From Hymenobacter tibetensis (GTDB lineage: Bacteria; Bacteroidota; Bacteroidia; Cytophagales; Hymenobacteraceae): a stretch of 64,000 nucleotides of DNA. The notes below the pieces were generated by a model that saw only the letters and a program-made list of their open reading frames with translations, was not told where the DNA came from and did not search any database. The DNA lies in NCBI RefSeq assembly GCF_022827545.1, contig NZ_CP094669.1, positions 5,672,711 to 5,736,710 on the forward strand, read 5' to 3'. Below, in pieces: positions 42,346 through 51,957 of the stretch (positions within the stretch are counted from its first letter, which is position 1; every line of letters starts with the position of its first letter). The translations under genes were made by a program, and so were the position numbers.

Positions 42346-42693
42346 GATTATGAAATTGTTATCTCACAGATAAAAATTGCTTTGTGAATAGATTATAACA
42401 AGTCGCTAAACGCAGGATAACCCTAGAGGTTGAAGCTACTAGATACACAATCAGTGGAATAGCCTTGGAAAGTGGTTCGCGCTAAATTTGGCTGGTTTTA
42501 ATCCAACCTATGCTTCGCTGCCTACCAAGCTTCTACTACTTTTGCTTTCACTTTAGGAAGTGATGTAGCGAATTGGCGAATTAGTTGGCTGAGAAGGTAG
42601 CAACCCGTTGCTATCACGCTTTAGCTTCTAATGGCACTCCAGCTCATTCAAAGGAACCATTTGTTGCGTCACGAATTCACTAACTATCCCCTC
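42346..42693. other. 348-bp divergent intergenic region upstream of glyS
   Basis: It has TAAATTTG at 42483-42490 as the only promoter-like octamer for glyS. No T-box structure or repeat was recognised. The frame open from 42631 is only an upstream extension of glyS. Confidence 0.4.
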
Positions 42694-44214
42694 ATGAGCA
42701 ACGCCCCGCAAAAAGCCGCCGAAACGGCCGAGAACACCTTAGCTGATATTGTATCGCACGCGAAAGAGTATGGCTTTGTATTTCCGTCCAGCGAAATCTA
42801 CGACGGCCTAGCTGCTGTGTACGACTACGGCCCCAACGGCGTGGAGCTGAAAAACAACCTTAAGCAGCTGTGGTGGCGGGCCATGACCCAGCTCAACCAG
42901 AACGTAGTGGGCATCGACGCCGCTATCTTCATGCACCCGCTCACTTGGAAAGCCTCCGGCCACGTTGACGGCTTCTCGGACCCGATGATCGATAACCTTG
43001 ACAGCAAGAAGCGCTACCGCGCCGACGTGCTGTTGGAGGAGAAAGCCGCCGAGTACGAAAAGAACGGCGAAAAAGAACGGGCTGATGCGCTGCTAGCTGA
43101 AATGGGCCGCCTGCTCACGGCTGAAGACCTAGCGGGGGTTCGTCAGCTCATCATCGACGAGAAAATAGCGTGCCCAGTATCCAAGACCAGTAACTGGACC
43201 GAGGTGCGCCAGTTCAACCTGATGTTCTCCACGCAGATAGGCGCCGTAGCCGGCGACTCGAGCTTGATCTATCTGCGGCCCGAAACAGCGCAAGGTATTT
43301 TCGTCAACTTCCTGAACGTGCAGAAGTCGGCCCGGATGAATATTCCGTTCGGTATTGCGCAAATCGGGAAGGCCTTCCGCAACGAGATTGTGGCTCGGCA
43401 GTTCATCTTTCGCATGCGGGAGTTCGAACAGATGGAAATGCAGTTCTTCGTGCGCCCTGGCACAGAGGATGAGTGGTACGACAAGTGGAAGGAAACGCGT
43501 CGTCGTTGGCACGAAGCAATAGGATTACCAGCCGAAAAGTTGCGCTTCCACGACCACGACAAGCTAGCTTTCTATGCTAAGGCAGCGGTTGATATCGAAT
43601 ACGAGTTTCCATTTGGCTTTAAGGAAATGGAAGGTATTCACTCCAGAACTAACCACGACTTGAGTCAACACCAACAGTATAGCCGCAAAAAGCAGAACTA
43701 CTTCGACAACGACATCAACCCCGAAACCGGCAAGCCCTACGGCAACTACGTACCCTTTGTGGTGGAAACGTCGGTAGGTGCTGACCGGCTGTTCCTGGCT
43801 ACGCTCTGCCAGGCGTTCCAGGAAGAAACTATTACGGAAGGCGAAGGAGAGGAGCAGAAAACCAAAACCCGCAAGTTCCTGAAGTTGCACCCCGCCATAG
43901 CGCCTGTTAAGGCGGCCATCTTCCCGCTGGTACGCAAAGACGGGCTGCCTGAAAAAGCAACGGAAATCTTCAACGCTCTGCGCCACGATTTCCGGTTGGT
44001 GATGGAAGAGAAGGACGCCATTGGCAAGCGCTACACCCGCCAGGACCTTATCGGTACGCCGTTCTGCATTGCCGTCGACCACCAGACGCTGGAAGACAAC
44101 ACCGTAACCGTCCGTCACCGCGACTCGCGCGAGCAGACCCGCATGCCTATTTCGGAACTGCGGAGCTACATCGGTGAAGCCGTTAGCTTCTCGCGCATTT
44201 TCGAGAAGCTGTAG
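42694..44214 (+). CDS. glyS: glycine--tRNA ligase, single-chain class II type
   Basis: 506 residues from the ATG at 42694 ('MSNAPQKAAETAENTLADIV'). This is the eukaryote-like alpha2 GlyRS rather than the alpha2beta2 GlyQ/GlyS type. Class II motif 1 is around 'GVELKNNLKQLWW', motif 2 is 'IGKAFRNEIVARQFIFRMREFEQMEMQ' and motif 3 is 'VVETSVGADRLFLA'. 'LRPETAQGIFVNF' is also characteristic. The C-terminal anticodon-binding domain begins near 'LHPAIAPVKAAIFPLV'. It charges tRNA-Gly in the cytoplasm. It is convergent with the SpoIIAA-like gene across a perfect 27-bp inverted repeat. Confidence 0.97.
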   Translation: MSNAPQKAAETAENTLADIVSHAKEYGFVFPSSEIYDGLAAVYDYGPNGVELKNNLKQLWWRAMTQLNQNVVGIDAAIFMHPLTWKASGHVDGFSDPMIDNLDSKKRYRADVLLEEKAAEYEKNGEKERADALLAEMGRLLTAEDLAGVRQLIIDEKIACPVSKTSNWTEVRQFNLMFSTQIGAVAGDSSLIYLRPETAQGIFVNFLNVQKSARMNIPFGIAQIGKAFRNEIVARQFIFRMREFEQMEMQFFVRPGTEDEWYDKWKETRRRWHEAIGLPAEKLRFHDHDKLAFYAKAAVDIEYEFPFGFKEMEGIHSRTNHDLSQHQQYSRKKQNYFDNDINPETGKPYGNYVPFVVETSVGADRLFLATLCQAFQEETITEGEGEEQKTKTRKFLKLHPAIAPVKAAIFPLVRKDGLPEKATEIFNALRHDFRLVMEEKDAIGKRYTRQDLIGTPFCIAVDHQTLEDNTVTVRHRDSREQTRMPISELRSYIGEAVSFSRIFEKL

Positions 44215-44230
44215 GTCACCTACTTCGCTT

Positions 44231-44289
44231 ACCTATTATAAAAGAGAAGGCCCTAACGACTAGTTAGGGCCTTCTCTTTTATAATAGGT
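44231..44289. terminator. bidirectional terminator, perfect 27-bp stem
   Basis: Arms 44231-44257 and 44263-44289 are exact reverse complements, starting ACCTATTATAAAAGAG and separated by GACTA. T-rich sequence follows the GC core on both strands. Confidence 0.9.
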
Positions 44290-44294
44290 TTGAG

Positions 44295-44303
44295 TGTGGA
44301 TAA
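44295..44303 (-). other. isolated DnaA box
   Basis: TGTGGATAA is a perfect 9-mer on the minus strand, directly after the glyS terminator. It is a single box, so not an origin by itself. Confidence 0.45.
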
Positions 44304-44316
44304 CTCTGTGGAAAAG

Positions 44317-44718
44317 TTAATTACTGCTAAGCCAATCAGTGGCTTCCTGGCGCGACGTGAAGTAGTTGAATTCCACTTGTGCCGGCGGTAGGGTGGTGCT
44401 GGCGGCCAGCACGTTACCGATTTGGTATTGGTACTGTTTCTCTGATACCACGGCCGCAATAAACAGTGAACGGTCCGGATGGGCAAGCAGAACTTCGGCT
44501 AGTGGCTGCAGGATATGCTCAGTCTCGTCGGCCGGAGGAGCATTGCGCTTCAAGTCCAGCAACAGCTTGGTTACGTTGTGCTGCAGCATCTTTTCCAGTG
44601 CCTGCTGGTATGCCGCTCTAAACGAGAGAGACAGCCGCGTGGCGCTGTAGCTGAGGTAAAGCGTATCAGAAGCGGAGTGATATACGAGCTGCGCCTCTGG
44701 TGAATGAAAAAGGGTCAT
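44317..44718 (-). CDS. hypothetical SpoIIAA/STAS-like protein, paralogue of 21351-21764
   Basis: 133 residues, soluble. It starts with two strands ('AQLVYHSASDTLYLSYSATR'), then helix 'RAAYQQALEKMLQHNVTKLLLDLKRNAPPADE', further alpha/beta elements ('DRSLFIAAVVSE') and ends 'YFTSRQEATDWLSSN'. The order and the closing 'F.....A.[DE]WL' helix match the protein of 21351-21764. It may act as a regulatory protein-binding domain; an RsbW-like ATPase is encoded at 31393. No direct evidence for a partner. Confidence 0.55.
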   Translation of the reverse strand: MTLFHSPEAQLVYHSASDTLYLSYSATRLSLSFRAAYQQALEKMLQHNVTKLLLDLKRNAPPADETEHILQPLAEVLLAHPDRSLFIAAVVSEKQYQYQIGNVLAASTTLPPAQVEFNYFTSRQEATDWLSSN

Positions 44719-44925
44719 CTAAATGCAACGAGAACTTATGTATCGGCATAATGCAATGCTTTGTTTTTGCAAAACACTGATGGGCTGAATATTAAACTTT
44801 AATTGTCATAGAAAGTTGCCTTTGTTATTAAATTATTTCTGGAAAGTAGGAAACCCCCTGAGCTCAAGTGAAATGGAATGCCCTCCTTATAGGGGCAAGA
44901 GTCCGGTTACCTGCTTGGGGTTGCG

Positions 44926-44933
44926 TACCTTTG
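44926..44933 (+). promoter_or_regulatory. Bacteroidota-type minus-7 promoter element
   Basis: TACCTTTG lies 18 bases before the ATG of the MMPL/RND gene. No minus-33 TTG at standard distance. Confidence 0.5.
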
Positions 44934-44950
44934 CTGCATTTTAGCAGCCT

Positions 44951-47389
44951 ATGTGGAGCAACCTAGCCCTATTCGTCATCAAGAACCGGCGGATTCTGAT
45001 TCTGCTGCTGTCCGCCCTGACGGTGTTCATGGGCTGGCAAGCACGCAAAGTGGAAATGACATACGACTTTGCCCAGGTGGTCAGCCCCGACGACCCGGAC
45101 ATGGTGTATTTCCAGCAGTTCAAGCGCACCTTCGGCGAAGACGGCAACGTGTTTGTGCTGGGTATGCAAGACAGCAGTGTCTACAAACTAGGCAACTTCA
45201 ATGAGCTTCGGTCCTTGACTGACACACTTGGTAAGGTGGAAGGCGTGAGCGGAGTACTGAGCGTGACGCGCTTGCCTCGCCTCGAAAAAGACACGGCCAC
45301 CAACACCTTCCGGGCCTTGCCCATCTTCCGGCGGGCGCCGCAAACTCAGGTTGAACTCGACTCGCTTATGCGGGTCGTGAATGCGCAGGAGTTCTACAAG
45401 GGCCAGCTCATCAGCCCTACCACGGGTGCCACGCTGCTAGCCCTCACCCTCGACCCAAAGTATTTGAATTCTTCGAGGCGCGAAGGCGTGATGAAGCAAA
45501 TCCTGGGGCACGCCGACCGGTTCCAGGCCAAAACCAACATCCGGATGCACTACGCTGGCTTGCCGTACGTGCGCTCCACCATGACCACCAAGGTAGCGGC
45601 CGAAATGAAGCTATTCGTCGGCCTAACCATTGCCATGATGGCCGTGACGCTGTTCATGTTCTTCCGCACCTGGTCGGCGGTGTTGTTTCCGTTGCTGATT
45701 GTGCTGGTAGTGGTGGTGTGGTGCGTGGGCACGATGGTGCTCATGGGCTACAAAATCAACCTGCTAACCGGCCTGATTCCGAGCATTATCATCGTAATCG
45801 GTATTCCGAACTGCACGTATCTGCTGAGCCGCTACCACTACGACTACCGCAAATCCGGCAACCAGGTGCTGGCCATGGCGCGAGTGGTGCGCAAGATTGG
45901 CCTCGTGACTTTGATGAACAACACCACCACAGCTATCGGATTTGTGGTGTTCTGCTTCACCAATATTGCCATCCTCTACCAGTTTGGGGCAGTGGCCACC
46001 ATCAACATTTTCGTGGCGTTTGCGGTGTCGTTTATCATGATGCCGATTGTGTTCACCTACCTGCCGCCGCCTACACCCAAGCAGTTGCAGCACTTGGAAG
46101 CCAAGCCGCTCACCAAGCTGTTGGAGTTCTTCGACTACCTGGTATTGGAGCGCCGGCAAACGGTGTACATAGCCGCTGGGGTCCTGATTGTGCTGGCTTC
46201 TTTCGGGGTAAGCAAGGTGCGCTCGGTGTCGTACATGGTCGATGACTTGCCCAAAGACTCGTCGGTAAATTCCGACTTGAAGTTCTTCGAGCAGCACTTC
46301 AACGGCGTGATGCCGCTGGAAATGGTGGTGGACACCGGCAAGAAGAAGGGCATTCTGAAGCTGAAAAACCTCGAGAAGATTGACCGCCTCGAGAAGTTTC
46401 TGCGCACCCAACCCGAACTCACCACGCCCGTCAGCATCGTCACGTTTCTGAAGGCCAGCACGCAGGCGTTCTACAACGGCAACCCCGACTACTACCGCCT
46501 ACCCGACAACTCCGAGAAGAACTTCGTGCTTAGCTACCTCGCCCGGTCGCAGTCGGCCAACGAGGGTGGGAGTGGGCAGATGATGCAGAAGCTGCTGCGT
46601 TCCTTCACCGACTCCACCGGCCAACGGGCTCGTATTTCCCTGAAGATTGCCGACATCGGTTCGCACAACCTGGATACGCTGCTGGCCCGGAAAATTCAAC
46701 CGGAAATCAAGCAGATTTTCAACGGTACGGGCATGGATGTGCGGCTAACCGGCACAACCATCCTGTTCACCAAAGGCAACGAGTACCTGATTGGTATGCT
46801 CAAAGAAAGCCTGTTGATTGCCTTCGGGCTGGTAGGCTTGGTGGTGTTGCTGCTGTTCCGGAGCATACGGGCCGTGTTCTTCACGTTGCTTCCCAACCTC
46901 TTTACGCTGTTGCTGACTGGGGGCATCATGGGCTACTTCGGCATTCCACTCAAGCCCAGCACGGCCCTCATCTTCAGTATTGCGCTGGGTATCGACGGCG
47001 ACAACAGCATTCATCTGCTGGCGAAGTTCCGGCAGGAAATGGCCATCAACGGGCAGCGGGTGCAGGCTGCTATCAGCACCACGCTCAGCGAAGCCGGTAC
47101 CAGCATGATTTATACCAGCATTGTGCTGTTTCTGGGCTTTTCGGTGTTTGCCTTTTCGGAGTTTGGCGGCACCAAGGCCCTGGGGCTGCTCATGTCGGCT
47201 AGCTTGCTGATTACCAATTTCTCCAACCTGATTCTGTTGCCTGCCTTGCTTGTTACCTTCGAACATGGCAAAGACGAAATCATCGACCAATCTTCTATTC
47301 GTCATTACGACGACGAGTACCACGAGGAAGACGATGATTTCGAATTGAACCTGAACCGCATGCAGGTGCAGCCCAAACAGGACAGTTAA
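44951..47389 (+). CDS. RND/MMPL-family exporter
   Basis: 812 residues with the twofold RND layout: a membrane helix at 10-30, a large periplasmic loop to about 215, a five-helix bundle (about 220-390), a second helix near 415, a second periplasmic loop (about 430-620) and a second bundle (about 630-785). Sterol-sensing-like 'NLLTGLIPSIIIVIGIPNCTYLLSRYHYDY' in the first half and 'LIFSIALGIDGDNSIHLLAKFRQE' in the second match MMPL/HpnN-type transporters of lipids and hydrophobic molecules. The C-terminus is acidic (DDEYHEEDDDFE). The substrate is unknown; export of hopanoid-like or carotenoid lipids is only a thought. It is followed by ileS after 78 bases. Confidence 0.85.
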   Translation: MWSNLALFVIKNRRILILLLSALTVFMGWQARKVEMTYDFAQVVSPDDPDMVYFQQFKRTFGEDGNVFVLGMQDSSVYKLGNFNELRSLTDTLGKVEGVSGVLSVTRLPRLEKDTATNTFRALPIFRRAPQTQVELDSLMRVVNAQEFYKGQLISPTTGATLLALTLDPKYLNSSRREGVMKQILGHADRFQAKTNIRMHYAGLPYVRSTMTTKVAAEMKLFVGLTIAMMAVTLFMFFRTWSAVLFPLLIVLVVVVWCVGTMVLMGYKINLLTGLIPSIIIVIGIPNCTYLLSRYHYDYRKSGNQVLAMARVVRKIGLVTLMNNTTTAIGFVVFCFTNIAILYQFGAVATINIFVAFAVSFIMMPIVFTYLPPPTPKQLQHLEAKPLTKLLEFFDYLVLERRQTVYIAAGVLIVLASFGVSKVRSVSYMVDDLPKDSSVNSDLKFFEQHFNGVMPLEMVVDTGKKKGILKLKNLEKIDRLEKFLRTQPELTTPVSIVTFLKASTQAFYNGNPDYYRLPDNSEKNFVLSYLARSQSANEGGSGQMMQKLLRSFTDSTGQRARISLKIADIGSHNLDTLLARKIQPEIKQIFNGTGMDVRLTGTTILFTKGNEYLIGMLKESLLIAFGLVGLVVLLLFRSIRAVFFTLLPNLFTLLLTGGIMGYFGIPLKPSTALIFSIALGIDGDNSIHLLAKFRQEMAINGQRVQAAISTTLSEAGTSMIYTSIVLFLGFSVFAFSEFGGTKALGLLMSASLLITNFSNLILLPALLVTFEHGKDEIIDQSSIRHYDDEYHEEDDDFELNLNRMQVQPKQDS

Positions 47390-47414
47390 CCTTCTTTTAC
47401 TGCTCAATTCCAAC

Positions 47415-47438
47415 GTCGTGCGGCGCTTGCCGAAGCAT
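47415..47438 (+). repeat. degenerate half copy of the REP-like element
   Basis: The 24 bases ending GCCGAAGCAT match the left arm of the 54.3-kb element at 21 of 24 positions. No mirrored right arm is present before ileS. Confidence 0.4.
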
Positions 47439-47467
47439 GGCGTCCTGATACAACGACTTTCCCAACA

Positions 47468-50400
47468 ATGAACTACCCCGAATACAAGCAGCCGCTCAAC
47501 TACGGCCAAGTTGGTACCGATATCCTGGCTTGGTGGAAGCAGAACGGCATCTTTGAGAAGAGCGTGAGTTCCCGCGAAGGGCAGCCGACGTTCGTGTTTT
47601 ATGAAGGTCCGCCGTCAGCCAACGGAGCCCCCGGCATCCACCACGTTATGGCCCGGACGGTGAAGGACATCTTCTGCCGCTACCAGACCTTGCTCGGCAA
47701 GCAAGTGAACCGCAAAGGCGGCTGGGACACCCACGGCCTACCCATCGAGCTGCAAGTCGAGAAGGAGCTGGGTATCACGAAAGAAGATATTGGCAAGAAA
47801 ATCAGCATCGAGGAATACAACCAGCGCTGCCGCGAAACCGTGATGCGCTTCAAGGCGCAGTGGGACGACCTCACCGAGAAGATGGGTTATTGGGTGGACC
47901 TCGACGACCCGTATATCACATTCGAGCCCGAGTACATCGAGAGCTGCTGGGCGCTACTCAAGAAGCTCTACGACAAAGGCCTGCTCTACAAAGGCTACAC
48001 CATTCAGCCGTACTCGCCAGCGGCCGGCACGGGCTTGTCTTCGCACGAGCTCAACCAGCCCGGCACCTACCGCGACGTGAAAGACACGACCATCGTGGCG
48101 CAGTTCAAAGTGAAGCGCGACGAGAAGTCGGAAAAGCTATTTGCGGGTGCCGATGACGCGGCCGAAACTTTCATCCTGGCCTGGACGACGACGCCCTGGA
48201 CCTTGCCCGGTAACACGGGCCTGGCCGTAGGTAAGAACATTCCGTACGTGCTGGTGCGCACCTTCAACCCGTACACCTTCGCGCCTGTTCGGGTGGTACT
48301 GGCTCAGGCGTTGGTAGGGAAGTACTTCTCGGAGAAAGGCAAAGACGCTTCGCTGGAAGACTTCAAAGCCGGCGATAAGGTGCTGCCGTGGCGCATCGAA
48401 GGCAGCTTCAAAGGTTCTGACTTGGTGGGCATCCACTACGAGCGGTTGTTCGGCCAAGACAAAGGATTCCCTTCGTTTGAAGGTGATGAGCGGGCGTTCC
48501 GTGTTATTGCCGGCGACTTCGTGACCACCGAGGACGGTACGGGTATCGTGCACATTTCGCCCACGTTCGGTGCCGACGACTTCAAGGTAGCGCAGCTCAA
48601 TGATATTCCCGCGCTGATTGTGATGGATGCGGAGGGCAAGCCAACGCCCATCGTGGACCGGACGGGCCGCTACGTGCCGCAAATGGGTGAGTTCGGTGGC
48701 CGTTGGGTGAAGAACTACGACGGGCACGACGAAACCGGCTCCGACTACAAAACCCTCGATGAAAGCATTGCCATCCGCATGAAAGGCGACGGCACGGCCT
48801 TCAAAGTGGAGAAGTACGAGCACACCTACCCGCACTGCTGGCGCACCGATAAGCCCGTGCTCTACTACCCACTGGACTCTTGGTTTATCAAGACCACGGC
48901 GGTGAAAGACCGGCTCATCGAGCTCAACAAAACCATCAACTGGCAGCCCGCCAGCACCGGCACCGGCCGCTTCGGCAACTGGCTGGAAAACTTGGTGGAC
49001 TGGAATCTGAGCCGTTCGCGCTATTGGGGCACGCCGCTGCCTATCTGGCGCACGCAGGATGGCACCGAGGAAATCTGCATCGGCAGCATTGCGGAGCTGC
49101 GTCAGGAAATCAACAAAGCCGTCGCAGCCGAGGTGATGACCCACAACCCGATTCCGGAAGGCGCCACCGTGGACCTGCACCGGCCCTACGTGGACGATAT
49201 TTTCCTCGTTTCGCCGAGTGGTCAGCCCATGTACCGGGAGCCCGACCTCATCGACGTGTGGTTTGATTCCGGCGCAATGCCGTACGCGCAGTGGCACTAT
49301 CCGCTCGAAAACAAAACGCAGTTCGAAAAGAATTTCCCCGCTGATTTCATTGCCGAAGGTGTCGACCAAACCCGTGGCTGGTTCTTCACGCTGCACGCGT
49401 TAGGCGTGATGCTGGAAGACTCAGTGGCCTTCAAAAACGTGATGGCCAACGGCCTTGTGCTCGACAAGAACGGCAACAAGATGAGCAAGCGCCACGGCAA
49501 CGCCGTGGACCCGTTTGCTACCATCCAGCAGTTCGGTCCGGATGCCACGCGCTGGTACATGATTGCCAACGCGCAGCCCTGGGACAACCTGAAGTTCGAC
49601 CTCGCCGGCATCACGGAAGTGCAGCGCCGCTTCTTCGGCACGCTCTTCAACACCTACTCGTTTTACGCCCTCTACGCCAATCTCGACGGCTTCCAGGCAC
49701 GCGAATTCGACCGGGTGCCGCACGCCGACCTGAGCGAGCTGGACCGCTGGATTCTGAGCAAGCTCCAGTCGTTGATCTTGGAAGTGCGCGGCTACTATGA
49801 TGGATACGACCCTACCAAGGCTGCCCGCGCCATCCAGGATTTCGTGACCGATCAGCTTTCCAACTGGCACGTGCGCCTCTCGCGCCGCCGCTTCTGGAAG
49901 GGTGAGCTGACCGCCGATAAAAAGGCGGCTTACGAAACCTTGCAGGAATGCCTCGTGGTAGTTTCTCAGCTCATGGCTCCCATTGCGCCCTTCTTCGCCG
50001 AGTGGCTCTACCAGAACATGACCAATGGCATGCGTGAAGAAGCTGTGGCTAAGAACACGCCGCTGGCGCCCGAATCGGTGCACCTCACGCTGCTTGTGCA
50101 GGCCGATGAGACGCGTATCGATAAGGCATTGGAAGAGCGCATGGAACTGGCGCAACGCATTTCTTCGCTTACCCACTCACTCCGGAAGAAATCGGTGCTG
50201 AAGGTGCGGCAGCCGTTGCAGCGCATCCTGGTGCCGGTACTGAACGACTCCACGCGTGAGCAAGTAGCCAAGGTGGAAGACCTGATTTGCGCCGAGGTGA
50301 ATGTGAAGCATGTGGAGTTCCTCGACGATACCAGCGGTGTGTTGGTGAAGTCGGTGAAGCCCAACTTCAAGCGTCTTGGTCAGCAATACGGTGCCCGTTT

Positions 50401-50875
50401 GAAAGCCGTAGGTACCCGCATCCAGCAGATGACGCCCGAAGAAATCAGCACCCTCGAAAAGACTGGTCAGCTAGCCGTGGAAGTCGATGGCCAACCCATC
50501 ACGCTGGCTCCTGACGATGTGGAAATCCGCTCCGAGGACATCCCCGGCTGGCTAGTCGCCTCCGATGGTCCGCTCACCGTGGCCCTCGACGTGACTCTGA
50601 CCGACGAGCTGCGTCACGAAGGAGTAGCCCGCGAGCTGGTCAACCGCCTTCAGAACCTACGCAAAGACAGCGGCCTGGAAGTGCAAGACAAAATCCGCGT
50701 CACGCTGGCCTCCGGTCAGGCCGGCCTGGAAGCTGCCGTGCAGTCGTTCGGCGATTATATCCGGGGCGAAATCCAGGCGGTAGCGCTAGACTTTGCGGCG
50801 GATGTGAACGGTGGCTCGGTGCTGGAATTCGACGAGTACAAGGTGCCGGTGCAACTAGAAGTTGCAAATAACTGA
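47468..50875 (+). CDS. ileS: isoleucine--tRNA ligase
   Basis: 1135 residues. The class I HIGH element is 'PPSANGAPGIHH' (48-59) and the second signature is 'NKMSKRHGNAVDPF' (KMSKR, Lys about 671). The CP1 editing domain lies at about 200-440 ('LAWTTTPWTLPGNTGLAVG', 'GTGIVHISPTFGADDF'). The C-terminal extension after the anticodon domain has no CxxC...CxxC zinc cluster, unlike type 1 IleRS of E. coli; length and this absence fit the eukaryote-like type 2 enzymes, some of which tolerate mupirocin. It charges tRNA-Ile and edits Val-tRNA-Ile. Start ATG at 47468. Confidence 0.97.
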   Translation: MNYPEYKQPLNYGQVGTDILAWWKQNGIFEKSVSSREGQPTFVFYEGPPSANGAPGIHHVMARTVKDIFCRYQTLLGKQVNRKGGWDTHGLPIELQVEKELGITKEDIGKKISIEEYNQRCRETVMRFKAQWDDLTEKMGYWVDLDDPYITFEPEYIESCWALLKKLYDKGLLYKGYTIQPYSPAAGTGLSSHELNQPGTYRDVKDTTIVAQFKVKRDEKSEKLFAGADDAAETFILAWTTTPWTLPGNTGLAVGKNIPYVLVRTFNPYTFAPVRVVLAQALVGKYFSEKGKDASLEDFKAGDKVLPWRIEGSFKGSDLVGIHYERLFGQDKGFPSFEGDERAFRVIAGDFVTTEDGTGIVHISPTFGADDFKVAQLNDIPALIVMDAEGKPTPIVDRTGRYVPQMGEFGGRWVKNYDGHDETGSDYKTLDESIAIRMKGDGTAFKVEKYEHTYPHCWRTDKPVLYYPLDSWFIKTTAVKDRLIELNKTINWQPASTGTGRFGNWLENLVDWNLSRSRYWGTPLPIWRTQDGTEEICIGSIAELRQEINKAVAAEVMTHNPIPEGATVDLHRPYVDDIFLVSPSGQPMYREPDLIDVWFDSGAMPYAQWHYPLENKTQFEKNFPADFIAEGVDQTRGWFFTLHALGVMLEDSVAFKNVMANGLVLDKNGNKMSKRHGNAVDPFATIQQFGPDATRWYMIANAQPWDNLKFDLAGITEVQRRFFGTLFNTYSFYALYANLDGFQAREFDRVPHADLSELDRWILSKLQSLILEVRGYYDGYDPTKAARAIQDFVTDQLSNWHVRLSRRRFWKGELTADKKAAYETLQECLVVVSQLMAPIAPFFAEWLYQNMTNGMREEAVAKNTPLAPESVHLTLLVQADETRIDKALEERMELAQRISSLTHSLRKKSVLKVRQPLQRILVPVLNDSTREQVAKVEDLICAEVNVKHVEFLDDTSGVLVKSVKPNFKRLGQQYGARLKAVGTRIQQMTPEEISTLEKTGQLAVEVDGQPITLAPDDVEIRSEDIPGWLVASDGPLTVALDVTLTDELRHEGVARELVNRLQNLRKDSGLEVQDKIRVTLASGQAGLEAAVQSFGDYIRGEIQAVALDFAADVNGGSVLEFDEYKVPVQLEVANN

Positions 50876-50882
50876 AACTGAA

Positions 50883-50917
50883 GTGCCAACCGATTCTTGC
50901 AAAAGGTTGGTTGGCAC
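50883..50917 (+). terminator. hairpin after ileS
   Basis: GTGCCAACC (50883-50891) pairs with GGTTGGCAC (50909-50917) eight bases after the stop. It lacks a T-tract, so is at best a weak terminator. The remaining gap to lspA shows nothing else. Confidence 0.5.
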
Positions 50918-51159
50918 ATGGCCGTCCAAACCCGCGGCTAGGGCGTATGTATTCGTCTAAATCCCATTGATTCCAGCTTAAAACGGCACAAACAGCCCCT
51001 CGAAACATATACCAACGGCACAGAAGATAAGGCTCGCCTCGGGGCAGCGAAGTCTAAAATTCTGCGTCACTTTGTGCTAGGATGGGAGGGAGGTTAGAAC
51101 ACTGCTTTTCTGTCAGTCTTTCACCCCGCTTCTAACCTCTTGCTTCTCACCCGTACCCT

Positions 51160-51819
51160 ATGAAATATTGGAAATACTATTTGGTGGCGCTGCTGGTCAT
51201 TGCCATTGATCAGCTCTCGAAGTGGGCTGTGCACACGTACATGCAGCCTGGCATGCCCGGCGAAGTCCCGGTTTTTGGTGACTGGTTTAAGCTGCACTAC
51301 ACTCTGAATCCGGGCATGGCTTTCGGGTTTGAGCTGCCGCCGCCTTATGGTAAAGTTGTCCTTACGGTGTTCCGAATCGTGGCCGTGACGGGCATCAGCT
51401 ACTACATCTACCGGCTATGGAAAGAACGGGCGCCCCAAGGCCTGCTGATCTGCATTGCCCTGATTCTAGGCGGCGCCATCGGCAATCTAATCGACTCCAT
51501 TTTCTACGGCATCATCTACGACAACGCGCCTTTTGGCGTGCCTACGCCGTGGCTGCACGGCCAGGTGATTGACATGTTATTTGTTGATTTCCCGGATGGG
51601 TTCTTCCCGATTTCCTGGCCGCTGGTAGGTGGCAAAGTCATTCCCGACTTCCCCATCTTCAACATTGCCGACTCGTCTATCTTCATCGGGGTAGCCCTAA
51701 TCCTACTCAATCAAACCCGCTTCTACGGCCACCAGTACCAAGAAGCAAAGCCCATAGCCGCCGAAGGTCCGGAAGCCGCCCAAGCCCGCCACGACGCTGA
51801 AGCCACAGCAGCTTCCTAA
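51160..51819 (+). CDS. lspA: lipoprotein signal peptidase (signal peptidase II)
   Basis: 219 residues with four membrane helices. It removes signal peptides from prolipoproteins at the lipidated cysteine. The catalytic aspartates are in 'GQVIDMLFVDF' (Asp138) and 'FNIADSSIFIG' (Asp171), and 'TLNPGMAFGF' near 48-57 and 'GGAIGNLID' at 104-112 are also conserved. It is longer than E. coli LspA (164) owing to an insertion before the second Asp ('PDGFFPISWPLVGGKVIPDF') typical of Bacteroidota and an Ala-rich tail. Its substrates in this window include at least four predicted lipoproteins. A strong terminator follows. Confidence 0.96.
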   Translation: MKYWKYYLVALLVIAIDQLSKWAVHTYMQPGMPGEVPVFGDWFKLHYTLNPGMAFGFELPPPYGKVVLTVFRIVAVTGISYYIYRLWKERAPQGLLICIALILGGAIGNLIDSIFYGIIYDNAPFGVPTPWLHGQVIDMLFVDFPDGFFPISWPLVGGKVIPDFPIFNIADSSIFIGVALILLNQTRFYGHQYQEAKPIAAEGPEAAQARHDAEATAAS

Positions 51820-51842
51820 GTTGTTACCACTTTGCATGCCCC

Positions 51843-51881
51843 AAAACGGCCGGTTGGAACTCTTCCAACCGGCCGTTTTTT
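51843..51881 (+). terminator. rho-independent terminator after lspA
   Basis: AAAACGGCCGGTTGGAA, loop CTC, then TTCCAACCGGCCGTTTTTT. It is a perfect 17-bp stem. Confidence 0.95.
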
Positions 51882-51957
51882 ATTGAGTTGGCTATTAGTA
51901 TAGTGAGTTGCGTCTAGCGAAGCCACATAGAATGTTAAGTCATCACCTTGCTAAACT

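Noticed and set aside
44295..44303. Single DnaA box as an origin
   Set aside because: One isolated 9-mer is expected to occur by chance or as a titration site; no AT-rich tract or other boxes are near.
48137..49396. 419-residue minus-strand ORF inside ileS
   Set aside because: Antisense shadow. ileS is continuous with both class I motifs.
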